Shown: positions 48,693 to 60,216 of the stretch, in pieces
Layout of the letters: each line of letters starts with the position of its first letter
Position numbering within the stretch: position 1 is the stretch's first letter
Position numbers and translations under genes: made by a program
NCBI RefSeq assembly: GCF_028583425.1
Contig: NC_072801.1
Span: forward strand, 10,436,001 to 10,500,000
DNA: 64,000 nt
Direction: 5' to 3'
Source: Eublepharis macularius
Lineage: Eukaryota; Chordata; Lepidosauria; Squamata; Eublepharidae
The notes under the pieces: generated by a model
Databases searched by the model: none
What the model was told of the DNA's origin: nothing
What the model saw: only the letters and a program-made list of their open reading frames with translations

Positions 48693-51445
48693 CTGGGAGT
48701 TCAATCAGGGCAAGTGCCAGCGGTCAAAGTGCCGCTATGAGCACAACTGCGATTCATGTGGGCCCGTCATTCTCGCTTGTCCTGCCCCTGTGGCCCTCCC
48801 AAATTCTGCGCCCTTCTGGGGTGGCCAGTCCTCCAATGGCAGGTCCCATAAGGATGGGGGGTCTGGTGCCACCGCTGCCCAGGTTGCCAGGGGCAGTAAA
48901 TAGCCCTAGTCCTGTGGAGTTGGGCTTAGCTTATTCCCCCATGCGCCTGCAGACCCTCCACCTGTTCCTATCTCGTTACCCCAACAAACTGGCTGCTGGC
49001 TTCCTACTGGAAGGTTTTTCAGCTGGATTCCGTATTCTGTTCACTGGCCCCCACGTGGCTACCACCTCTGGCAACCTTAAATCTGCCAGAGAATTGTTGG
49101 ACGTTGCGGCAGCCAAAATCGTCAAGGAAGTGGCAGCCGGCTGGGTGGCGGGCCCCTTCTCCTTTCCTCCTATGGCTAACTTAAGGGTTTCCCCATTAGG
49201 GGTGGTCCCCAAAAAGGTCCCCGGGGAGTACCGGCTGATCCACCATCTTTTGTACCCCTGCGGTTCATCCGTCAACGATAGCATTCCCGAGGAGCTTTGC
49301 TCAGTAAAGTACTCCTCCTTTGACCATGTGGTTCGCCTAGTGCGGTTGTGTGGGCCAGAGGCCCTTATGGCCAAATGTGATGTGGAATCCGCTTTCATGT
49401 TGTTACCAGTCCACCCCCAGGATTTCTGTTTGCTGGGCTTCAAGTTCCAGGAGGAGTGGTATGCAGATAGGGCTATGCCCATGGGGTGCTCAGTGGCCTG
49501 TGCTGCCTTCGAGACATTTAGCACTTTTATTGAATGGGCTGCCAAGGACCGCATGGGTTCCCCCCACATCTGCCATTATTTAGATGATTTCCTGATAATG
49601 GCTCCCCCCCAGGGGCAGCTCCTGCACTGACCACCTTCGCATATTCCAGTCTCAGGCTGAGGAGTTAGGCATCCCCCTCGCCCGGGAAAAAACTGAAGGC
49701 CTGGCCTCCTGGCTCCTTTACCTCGGAATTGAGCTGGATTCCAAGGCCGAGCTTTCCCGCCTCCCTCCATACAAATTGGGTTGCCTGTGAGACATCATTA
49801 CGCTCACCCTGATGCATAAAAAATGTACATTGAAGGACCTTCAGTCCATCATCGGGCACCCTAACTTTGCCTGCAGGGTGGTCTCCCCTGGTCGGGCCTT
49901 TTGCGCCCGTCTCTCCAGGGCCTGCAGGGGAGCCTCTTCCCCCCACCATCACATCCACCTCACAAAGGGGATCAAGGATGACCTCAGGGTCTGGTTTGAA
50001 TTTCTGTCCAACTACAATGGGGTGTCCTTGTGGCAGGGTTCCCTTGTCCCAGCTTCCGATCTTCAGGTCTGGTTGGATGCGGCCGGCAGCCTTGGGTTTG
50101 GGGTTTATTTCAATGGAAGGTGGTGTGCACAGCGCTGGCCCTCCCATTGGGCTAACTCGAGGATTCTCAGGGATCTAACATTCCTGGAACTCTTCCCCAT
50201 TCTGGTAGCTGTGACATTGTGGCGTGACCAGTTTCAGGATAGGCGGGTCCTTTTTTGGTGTGACAACCAGGCCTCGGTGAGGGTGATTAATAAGCAGTCC
50301 TCTCACTCTGAGCGGGTCATGTGCCTCGTCCGCCATTTTGTGTTGGTTTGCCTTGCTTCTAACATCTCTTTCTCAGCCCATCATGTAGCAGGTTTGGATA
50401 ATGGCATTGCGGACGCACTATCTCGCTTCCAGATGGAGAGGTTCTTCACTTTGGCCCCCAAGGCCCATCTCACTCCCGACGCGTTCCCCTTGGACCTGTG
50501 GCTAATTGGCGAGACACTGTGATGCAGGGAATCCTCAACTCGGTGGTCCCATCAACCCTGCGAGCGTACTCCAAGGCTGCAGCGCACTTCCTGGCTTTTG
50601 CATCAAGGGCAGGGGATCGGAACCTTTGGCCTGCATCTCAGACACTAGTGCTGCAATACTTGGTCCATCTGCGGGGGTTGGGCCTTGCTCCTGGAACCAT
50701 GCGGAGAGACTTGGCTGCCATCTCCTTCTTCAGCAAAGCACAGGGGTTCCCTGACCCCTGCGATTTTTTCACTGCCCACAGGGCCGTAGAGGGGTGGGGT
50801 CGGGCCTTCTCTCATACCCCCGATCGGCAGAGGCCCATCACCCTGCCCATCTTGCAGGCCATCTTGTGGGTAGTTCCAGACCTCTGCTGGTCCTCCTTTG
50901 AGGCTCGGCTTTTTCACACAGCATTTGTTCTGGCCTTTTGGGGGGCTTTCCGCATTAGCGAGCTAGTGGCGGGTTCCCCCCAGGATTCCTCCAGGAGGGC
51001 ATTAGAATGCCTTTCGTGGCACAGGGTGACTATATCACGGTGCATTGCTCCAAGATGGACCAGCAGGGCCAGGGTGCCTCCGTCTGCTTGTGGGCCTCCC
51101 CAGAGCAGGCAACCTGCCCCGTCTCCGCTGTGCGAGCCTTTCTAGCGGTCTGACCTCACCAACCAGGACCCTTTCTGGTTCACAGGGATGGGTCCCCCCT
51201 CACCTGGTACCAGTTCACGGCCCTGCTCCGTTCATGCCTCCAGGCAGCCAGCCTCCCCCCAGCGGATTTTGCCACCCACTCCTTCCGCATCGGGGCAGCC
51301 ACAGTGGCAGCTGACCTTGGTCTCCCCACTGCCGCCATCCAGTGCCTCAACCCTGTGGCGTTCCAGGGCCTTCCGTTCCTACATCCGCCCAGAGCGGGTG
51401 CTCACATTCCCAGGTCAGCGGAGAATTGTCTGGATTTGTGGGTAC

Positions 51446-51870
51446 TGTCAGAGCTGTGGCTAGATAATGTCCCTACTTCAGACTACCTTCTGCAATTAGA
51501 CAACAGTCCATTGTTTCCAAAAGGTTTTTACTGAAGAATTAGTTCATTATAGTCCACTGGCCTGAATACAATATTCAGGATGGTACATATGCATTGTTAC
51601 CAATGACAGGCAAAGCATGAGGTACAAAGTAACAGATCCCAGCAGGCCCAACCTCCCCCCATAGTTCTCAAAACAATCCCTTGGAAGCTAGGAAAGTGAA
51701 AGTCCTTCAAGGCCGGTTCTTGGTGGAACAGCAGTAGCCAAAACAATCCTTCTCTGTGAGATAGCTGCCTGGGAACCTTGGCACCTGTGAAGAAAGCACT
51801 TAAACACCGAAAGGATTAAAAATGGAGTCGGTTAGGCAAGAACATACATGAAAGCATTCTGAACCTGACA
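51446..51870 (-). repeat. 3' LTR of the chromovirus
   Basis: It begins TGTCAGAGCTGTGGCTAGAT and ends GAACCTGACA, with short inverted termini TGTCAG/CTGACA. It is preceded by GGTAC at 51441-51445. Confidence 0.95.
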
Positions 51871-54800
51871 TTCTGCCCCCTCTAAGATGCTCCCCCTCCA
51901 GGTTTATGTGGGTAACGAGAATGGAACGCTTTAACCAATCTAGGAGCATGAACATGTACAGAATTCACCCACTCATCAAACCCAGAGTCAAAGTCTTTCC
52001 ACCTGATGAGGTAAAATAGCTGATTTCTTTTTAATTTAGAGTCCAAAATTTGCCGTACTTCGTAGTGAGTTTGATCATCAATCAATGTTGGAATGGGAGG
52101 GGCACGGGTGTGCCACTGGTCTGCAGGAGGAGCTTTTTTCAAGAGACTAACATGAAAAGTATCATGTACGTGGTGCAAATTTTTTGGTAAATCCAAGGCA
52201 ACAGTCACTTTGTTGATTACTTTACGAATAGGAAAGGGTCCAAGAAATTTCAACGCGAGCTTACGGCTGCTTTGAGCCACTTTCAGATTCTTCGTGGAAA
52301 GATAAACAAGATCGCCGGGTTGCAAATCCCAATCAGCCGCACGGTGGCGGTCGGCGTATCATTTGTAATCCTTTGGCTTTGTTGAGATGTTTTTTAATTT
52401 GAGTCCATTGGTGAGCAGCTTCCCCCCACCATTCCGTTATGTCCCTGGAAGTCGCAGTAGGAAGGGGGAGCGCTTCGAACGGGAAGGGTTTGAAGTGGAA
52501 GCCATAAACGATTTTGAATGGAGTTTCTCCTGTTGAGGCGTGCACGCTGTTATTGTAAGAGAATTCTGCCAGGGGGAGCAAATCGACCCAATTATCTTGT
52601 TGGAAGTTGATATAGCAGCGAAGAAACTGTTCTAGGATTTGATTAGTTTTTTCGGACTGCCCGTCGGTTTGCGGATGATGGCTTGAACTTAAACCTTGTT
52701 CAATATCTAGCATTTGTAAAAGCTCCCGCCAGAAGTTGGCAACGAACTGTCCGCCGCGATCCGAGATCACCTTAGACGGAAAAGAATGTAATTTTACAAT
52801 GTGTTTCAGAAAAATATCCGCCAGTTTTCTAGCTGAAGGCATAGTGGTACAAGGTATAAAGTGTGCTTGCTTGGAGAATAAATCCACTACGACCAGAATA
52901 CAGTTGTGACCTTTGGAGGGGGGTAAGTCAGTGATAAAATCCATGGATATTACTTCCCAAGGTCTGCTTGGTGTTTCTAGCGGTTGTAATAATCCGGGAG
53001 GCTTGCCTTTGCGTGATTTGGCACTGAGGCAAATGGGACAGGATGCTACATATTGAGAAATGTCCTTGCGCATGCCTGGCCACCAAAATTGGCGCTGTAC
53101 TAAATGAAGCGTTTTTAAGTACCCATAGTGTCCTGCTGTAGGGGCATCGTGACAGCGCTGCAAGACTTCTTTTCTTAAACTGTCGGGAACATAAAAGCGG
53201 TCCCCCCAAAGCCATTCTCCTTGTTTCGATTGTTGCAGTTTGTCTTTGGGAACCTTTCCCCCCTCCTTTTCCACTTCAGCTTTTAGCTTCAACCTCCATC
53301 CCTGATCGGGCTGAGGGGGCTGGGCAGTGCGACTGCGCGTTGTTACCACACCCCCTAATTGCGTAGGGGAAAAGACGGTGTCTATAGTCTCCTCCCTTTT
53401 GCTTTTGTGTTGGGGCATGCGCGATAGGGCATCAGCAAGAAAGTTCGTTTTGCCCGGCAAAAAGTTTAAAGTGAAATTGAATTTGGAAAAGTATTCTGCC
53501 CAGCGCAGCTGTTTATCATTTAGTCTCCGAGGGCTGCGGAGGGCTTCTAAATTCTTATGGACCGTCCAAACCTCGAATGGATGACGGGCTCCCTCTAACC
53601 AATGCCTCCAGGTAGTGAGAGCTGCTTTTACAGCAAATGCCTCCTTTTCCCACACGTTCCAATTTCTCTCCGCTTCTGAAAACTTTCGGGATAGGAAGGC
53701 ACAGGGTTTGAGTTTTCCATCCTCCCCCTTTTGCAAAAGTACGCCCCCAATTGCGGTGTCGCTGGCGTCGACTTGCACTACAAAGGGGCGATTCTCATCG
53801 GGGTGTTGGAGGGCGGGTTCGGAAACAAACTGCATTTTGAGGAGATTGAATGCCTCTTGGCATTCTCGTGTCCAAGGCAATTTGGCACTCGGCTTTTTGG
53901 CACTGGCCCCCTTGTCTTTCGTTTTTAACAGTTCGGTTAGGGGGAGTGTAAGTTGAGCAAAGTTTGCAATGAATTCCCTATAGAAGTTGGCGAAACCTAA
54001 AAAGGATTGTAGTTCCTTGCGAGTAGTAGGAGTTTGCCAACTTTGGATTGCTTGTACTTTGCCTGGATCCATTTTTAAACCATCTTTGGAGATGCAGTAG
54101 CCCAAATAAGTGAGTTCTGTTTGGTGAAATTCACATTTAGATAGTTTGATGGGCAGTTTGTTACACATTAGTGTGGTCAGAACCCTTTTTACAAGGTCCA
54201 CGTGTTCCTCCTCAGATTCTGAATATATTAAGACATCATCTAGGTAAACCACCACTCCTTTGTACAAAAATTCATGTAATACTTCATTAATCATGGACAT
54301 GAAAACCGATGGGACCCCAGCTAAACCGAACGGCATGACTAAATATTCAAACTGGCCGAGGGGCGTGTTAAAAGCGGTTTTCCATTCATCTCCTGCTTTG
54401 ATACGAACGTGGAAGTAGGCATCTTTTAAGTCTAATTTTGTAAAGATCTTACCTTGAGCCACGACGTTGAGAAGGTCTCTGATGAGCGGGATGGGGTATG
54501 CGTTGCTGGATGACACAGCGTTAAGTCCCCGAAAATCAGTGCACAGTCTTAAGCCCCCATCCTTCTTTTCGACGAAGAGCACTGGCGCAGCGTGCGGGCT
54601 GTTCGCCGGTCATATAAATCCTCTTTGAAGATTAGTGTCAATGAATTTGCGGAGTTCTTCTCTTTCGTTGGGGCTCATGGGATATAGGCGGCCCTTAGGC
54701 AGCGAGGCGCCCGGTAAAATTTCTACAGCACAGTCTGTCCTCCTATGTGGAGGTAGAGTATTGGCCTCTTCCTCTGTGAAGGCTTGGATGTAGGCTCTAT

Positions 54801-57800
54801 ATTGCTTGGGTATTTGATTAATTTCTTCCTGGGTGAGGAGAGCTGATTCGTTGTGGGTAGGATTGGTACCCCAATTTTTATCCCAACGGTGACTTTTGCA
54901 GGCGTCATGGCTGAACGTGATGCTTCCTTCTGTCCAGTTTATATAGGGGTTGTGGTCACACAACCACCGGCTTCCCAGGATCAAGGGGTATTTGGCAGTG
55001 GCACTAATGATGAACGATCTTACTTCCCAGTGATGTCCCATGCCGGTTACGACCAGAGTGGCTTCAGTAGTGACTGGGTTCATATTAGTGCCATCCATTT
55101 GCTCAAAAATAACGGGCGTTTCCAATTCTCATCCAGGAAGCACTAATCCATTCACCAAGGCTGATGCAATAATGTCTCTTGAGCAGCCCGAATCTATCAG
55201 AGCTTGCACGCGGATGTGCATTTTTCTATCTGGATTTACTAATATTACCGGTATGAAAAGTATGGACCCTTGAGGTCTGTTCAAAGCAGGAACGGACTGA
55301 GGTTTGATCTGCCGTTTGGGTCCTTTTACGACAGATCCATTTCGTTTCCCGAAGCGGGACTTTCTGGACTCTCCTCCCCAGTTAGAGCTGTTGAATCATA
55401 TTCCATAACTTCTTCCAACTCTAACCCTCTCTCGGGGAGGTTCTTCCGGGGAGCTCCTCTGCCCCTCGCTGATCTGGGAGCTGGTGTTGGGTGCGGTGGC
55501 GCCGAGTAGGTTGCGGGGGCTGGACGTCTTAGTTGGAGCGGAGGTCTTTGCACAGGCCGGTACGGGCATTGCGCTGCAAAGTGGCCACTTTGACCACACT
55601 GCAAGCACAAACCTTGTTGCCATCTAGCATCTCTCGTCCCACGAGTAGCGTATCCAGCCCCTCGGCCCCCTCGAACGAGAACTGAGGAGTGCCTTTGGCC
55701 CGCGGGTTGTTGATGTTGTTCCACTAGACGAACTTCTAGCATGCGATTTTCTACTTCGCAAGTTAACTGGATCCATCCTAACAGCGTAGGAGGGTTATCT
55801 TGCATGAGGGCTCTATCCAACAATTTAGGATTTAATCCCTGTTTGAATAAAATGATTTTGGTGAATTCCTCACACCTTGGGCATTTGGCAGCAAGCTGTC
55901 GGAATTTTGTAACATAGTCTCTAGCCGACATGCTGCCTTGCCTAATAGACTGCAATTCAGTCCGGGCTCTAGTTTCTTCTAGGGGATCTTCATATTGGGC
56001 TCGGAGCGCGTCCACTAGCCCTTGAAGTGTATTCAACTCGGGGGCACCAATATCATAAAGTCCTACATACCAGTCAGCCACTTTGCCTTGAAGTCTCGAT
56101 CCCAGGTGTTCGATTTGACTGGCTTCACTTCCAAATAGATGTCCCCATCGATTGAAAAACTGTACTGCTTGGACAAGGAAAAATCCCAGTTTGGAAGGAT
56201 CTCCATCAAATGTAGCTTCCAGCTTAACCCAACCCATGGGAAGTTCTTGCCTGGGAGCTGGTGCTGGCATCGGGTAGACGTCGAGCGGGGCGAGTTGTAA
56301 AGGAGGCTGTCGCGGTGTTGGCGGTAGCGGTGGCGGAGGTTGCTGAGGATAAGGTTGAGGTTGTTGTGGGGGAGGCCCTCCCGGGATCGGCTGGGGAGGC
56401 CCTCCAGGTATGGGTTGTAGCGGCGCTGGCCGTAAGGGTGCCGGCTGAACCGGCGGTGGGCCTCAAGGCGTCGGTAATCTGGGCGCTGGTAAAAGAGGAG
56501 CGGGTATCGGCCCTTGGGGTGCCGGTTGAAACGGGGATGGGTGAGGAGAGATAGGTTGGAGAGGCACCATGGCCCCCCGCGGCCCCGGCGTTTGGTGTGG
56601 CCTGGGAGTAGTACCTCTTCCAATTCTGCTCGTCCCAGGAATGACTCGCGGTGTATCTCCTCTCGGGAGGCTTGGTGGCTGATTTGCTTGGGTCGTGGGT
56701 GGCGGCACTATAGGGGAAGTGGGCCTTAGGGGTTGTCCTGGTTCTCCACCTTCTCCGCCGGCTCCGTTGTCATTCGGTATTGGACGATCGGGGCGGGGGT
56801 CTTCTGGACACGGTTCTCCACCTCCTCCGCCGGCTCCGTTGTCATCCGGTATGATCGGCTGTTCGGGACAGGGTTCTTCTGGACACGGGTCTTCAGGACA
56901 AGGTCTTTCCCCGGTTACAGAGTCAGAATCCCCCGTTTCCGGTGGCTGTTGCGGCCACGGTTGGATAGGGCCTTCCGGACGGGGCAAAAGATTTTGTAGG
57001 TTTGACAAACTTTGACTGATGTCTGGTAGACCAGCTGGCGGTTCACTTCCACCGTCCCCCACCACGAGTACAGATAGTAGGTGGATGACGTGGGTTAAAC
57101 TTTCTTCCATGCTTGCCAGTCTGGTCTCCAAAACTTGCACTCTGTCTGGATTCACCTCCTCCTGTTCGGTATAACCAGTAGCTTGCGAGGTGGGCACATA
57201 TTCAGTATGTGGCCTCGGTAAACCAGGTATGATTTCTTCCACACCTTGTTCTTCTTGAGATCTTGCAGCTAAGATCCCTTTCGCCAAACCAGTGATTGCT
57301 GATATCCCAGAGTCAATTGCAATCGTTCTGCTTTGAAGCTGCACCCACTGGTGCTCACTTACTTCTTGTTGCCCCGACCACGGGGTGATTTCCGAATAAT
57401 CCCAGCTCAGGGCGCCACAGCGAGACGTCTCCCACTCCGTTTGTTCGGTCGTCCTGTTCCAGTAAAGCCACGGTTGGCTGCTGGCATGCTCGGGTATCGA
57501 CTCCAAACTGCGCCAACTATCCACCTGTGTTTGCGTGAACATCGTACTGGCCCTCCGTTTCCTCGTCTCCCTTGGTCTCGCGCCCCACTGCGTCGGAGTG
57601 GGTATGGAAAACAGTGGTTCGGCTGTAGCTCTAGGCCGGGTATCTGCACTGCTGGGAGCGAGAGTGTAGAGCGTAGTAACAGAGGAGCTGTTTCCTCTTG
57701 GTACAGGTCCTTGAGGTTCCAATCCTTGGGAGCCGGGGGAGGCATACGGGTCAAACAAAGGATCCCTGAGCGGGACAGCTTTGGAGTCCGTTTGATCCGG

Positions 57801-57834
57801 CTTAGGCATTGGAAAAAGATGATTGGTAACAAAA

Positions 57835-58259
57835 TGTCAGAGCTGTGGCTAGATAATGTCCCTACTCCAGACTACCTTCTGCAATTAGACAACAGTCCAT
57901 TGTTTCCAAAAGGTTTTTACTGAAGAATTAGTTCATTATAGTCCACTGGCCTGAATACAATATTCAGGATGGTACATATGCATTGTTACCAATGACAGGC
58001 AAAGCATGAGGTACAAAGTAACAGATCCCAGCAGGCCCAACCTCCCCCCATAGTTCTCAAAACAATCCCTTGGAAGCTAGGAAAGCGAAAGTCCTTCAAG
58101 GCCGGTTCTTGGTGGAACAGCAGTAGCCAAAACAATCCTTCTCTGTGAGATAGCTGCCTGGGAACTTTGGCACCTGTGAAGAAAGCACTTAAACACCGAA
58201 AGGATTAAAAATGGAGTCGGTTAGGCAAGAACATACATGAAAGCATTCTGAACCTGACA
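57835..58259 (-). repeat. 5' LTR of the chromovirus
   Basis: It has the same length and about 99% identity with the other LTR. It is followed by GGTAC at 58260-58264, completing the target duplication. Confidence 0.95.
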
Positions 58260-58800
58260 GGTACAGCATCGTGCATTGGGCCAGGAGATATACGGCAGCT
58301 TCTGGATGGGGAAGACACCTTGGGCTGGATGGCCACATTGAGATCCGCTGGTTTGCCATCCACAGCATGCTATGGGAAGCGCTGGTTCCCACCTTGGTCC
58401 ACCAGGCTCGGCAGCAGGGACCGCCCGATGCACTTGTCATCCAGCTTGGTGAGAATGACCTGGGCAAGCGGGAATGTCCAGACCTGAAGCATGTGATGTG
58501 TGCTGACCTAGACTACCTACGGGGCCTCTTTCCAAGGACTCGCTTTCTTTGGTCGGACTTGCTTCAGAGGCGTGTTTGGCGCGGGGCTTGGCACCCCGAC
58601 AAGGTTGATGGCGTCAGGCAACGGTTGGCCTGGGCCATGGAGCATTACATCATCGCAGCTAGGGGCCTGCTCATCAGCCACCCGGACATTTCCTTTTGCC
58701 TGGAAGCCTTGTACCGTCTGGACGGGGTCCACTTGTCCAGTTGGTGACAGGACATTTGGCTGCAGGACCTGAGGGATGGTCTGCTGGATTGGTTGCAGAT
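58260..58800 (+). mobile_element. SGNH-hydrolase-like domain of the Ngaro element
   Basis: The open frame encodes SIVHWARRYTAASGWG, 'DALVIQLGENDLGKRE' and 'LEALYRLDGVHLSSWG'. GEND is the block III G-x-N-D motif and DGVH the D-x-x-H motif of SGNH/GDSL hydrolases. Such a domain is known as an accessory part of vertebrate Ngaro elements; its substrate is not established. It is now separated from the recombinase part by the chromovirus. Confidence 0.8.
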
Positions 58801-59174
58801 GTAGGAGCGTTGGCAGGAGTCACTCCATGGCTCTTGTGGTGGTTGGTCATTGGATCGGATCTCTTTTGGGGGAACCAGGGCCTGCATGCCCAGGTTCCCC
58901 GTAAGGGGAGTCCCATATGGAATCTTGGAGTGAGTGATGGAGGTGCACGCCCAGCTCGGGGGCTGCCGGGGCACACTCACTTCCAGGTGGCAGGGGAATC
59001 ATTCAGGGGTGTACACCCACATGATCTCCCCCTTAATGCCACTTCTTGGCCCCCCCCCTCAGCTGGGGTCTGAGGGGGAGGGGTCATTGGCTGGCAGGCA
59101 GGTCAGCCGATGTTTTGTGAGATCCGATCCACATGATCACCAATGCTCCTTACATGCTGTTTCTGAAAAAAAAA

Positions 59175-59700
59175 TTATTGGATGGGTTCACGAACATACA
59201 CAAAAATCATTATCATTTTCTACCCTATAACATTTTCCCCATCCTTCCCCCCCCCTTTTTTTCTGGTGACTCCCAGCAGTTTTCCATACCCAACTTAATC
59301 TAAAAAGTATATCATATAAATTCTTAAAGTCTATAATGTATATCTATATTATACATACTAATCAAATCTCTTTACTTATCTTAACTATCTACACTTACTA
59401 TATTACTTATCTTAATTAAAAATATAAAAATTATGTAAGTAATAATAGGTACATATACTAACTAAAAAATACATATTTATGTGTAACATACTATTCCTTA
59501 CATACCAATTATCTATATTATCTATATTTCACATATATTCCCTATAACCTTATTACTCAAACTTATACTCCCCTGTAAATATACTATACTAATCCAATAA
59601 AATACAGTAAAATATACCCCTTTTTAAACTTAAGTAAGTTTCTATCTCCCCTTCATGTCCATCATCCTCCCCACTTTACTGTCCGGCAATCCCAGCATTT
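59175..59700 (-). mobile_element. Possible second L1 3' UTR fragment
   Basis: 'CCTATAACATTTTCCCCATC', a C/T-rich run and 'CCCAGCAGTTTTCCATACCC' correspond in order to parts of the 3' region of the L1 at 60217 onward ('TTCCAACAGTTTTCCAACCC'). It is very AT-rich and non-coding. Confidence 0.45.
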
Positions 59701-60216
59701 GAAGCTGAGTCCATCACAGGCGCACTCAGAGTTTTCCTGCTTTAGATAGAATGAATGGGTTACTCTCAGACACACAGAGTTCAGATTTCCACACAGGTTA
59801 TATTTCTCTCTGAAATGCTTAAACACACCCAGGCTGCACACAACTTGCTTCTCTTGCCCTGATTCAATAATTCTCTCAGAAATGCGTAGACTTCCTCAGG
59901 CTGCACACAGCTTGCCTGCTTTCCCCAGACTGAATCTTTTCTCTCCCTCAGTAACTAAAAATTGCATTCACTCCTCCCGCCTCCCTTCTTATGTTTTTCA
60001 GCACCTCTCCATTTGCCTTATAAGGTGGCATTCTAATAGGCGGGTGATCTCCCATTTTTACAAGATCTTGTATTTTTACAAGAAGCATATCAGTTTCATA
60101 GTGTTAATTTACCTTGTTGGTTTCAAGGATAGTTCTCAGTTCTTAGTTTGTTTACATAGGCCCAGTCACTCAGATCTTCATAAACTCTCCCTCACTCAGG
60201 CTGCTTCAGATATCTT
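59701..60216. other. Unassigned sequence between L1 pieces
   Basis: There is a short internal repeat: CCAGGCTGCACACAACTTGC and 'TCAGGCTGCACACAGCTTGC' about 67 bp apart. No coding signal is visible. It could be the 5' UTR of an L1 or an LTR-like piece. Confidence 0.35.

Larger units (their letters stand above)
51446..58259 (-). mobile_element. Chromodomain Ty3/Gypsy element (chromovirus), young, near whole (fossil)
   Basis: Two 425-bp LTRs (51446-51870 and 57835-58259) differ at three positions and are flanked by the 5-bp duplication GGTAC. The coding strand is minus. A gag region (57809-55326) has a proline-rich, coiled-coil N-terminal part and the zinc knuckle CLQCGQSGHFAAQC. A protease with ALIDSGCS lies near 55170-55200. 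Reverse transcriptase has VVYLDDVLIYS near 54240, and RNase H 'PFVVQVDASDTAIGGVLLQ'. Integrase has a 'VISDRGGQF' core near 52760. A C-terminal chromodomain (about 52050-51935) reads 'LFYLIRWKDFDSGFDEWV'. A purine tract (AGAGGGGGCAGAA on the minus strand) adjoins the 3' LTR at 51871-51883. This is the vertebrate Sushi-like chromovirus layout. It is nearly complete with a few breaks; the LTR similarity means a recent insertion. Confidence 0.93.
47719..59150 (+). mobile_element. Ngaro-like tyrosine-recombinase retrotransposon, interrupted (fossil)
   Basis: Parts on the plus strand are a short gag remnant (47719-47785), a Cys/His cluster KCQRSKCRYEHNCDSCG (48712-48762), reverse transcriptase (about 48900-49630, with 'GSPHICHYLDDFLIMAPP'), RNase H (about 50060-50450, 'RVLFWCDNQASVRVINKQ' and GLDNGIADALSRF), tyrosine recombinase (from about 50500; 'WGAFRISELV' and, near 51277, HSFRIGAAT), and an SGNH-hydrolase domain (58260-58800). 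Reverse transcriptase plus tyrosine recombinase plus hydrolase is the known Ngaro layout in vertebrates. It is interrupted by two other elements (47786-48692 and 51446-58259), and several breaks make it inactive. Its outer ends are approximate. Confidence 0.85.

Noticed and set aside
48976-49569. Minus-strand open frame opposite the Ngaro reverse transcriptase
   Set aside because: It is a shadow of the conserved plus-strand reverse transcriptase and has no motif of its own.
56261-57923. Plus-strand open frames opposite the chromovirus gag region
   Set aside because: They are antisense shadows of the gag coding strand, open because of its GC-rich, proline-rich composition.
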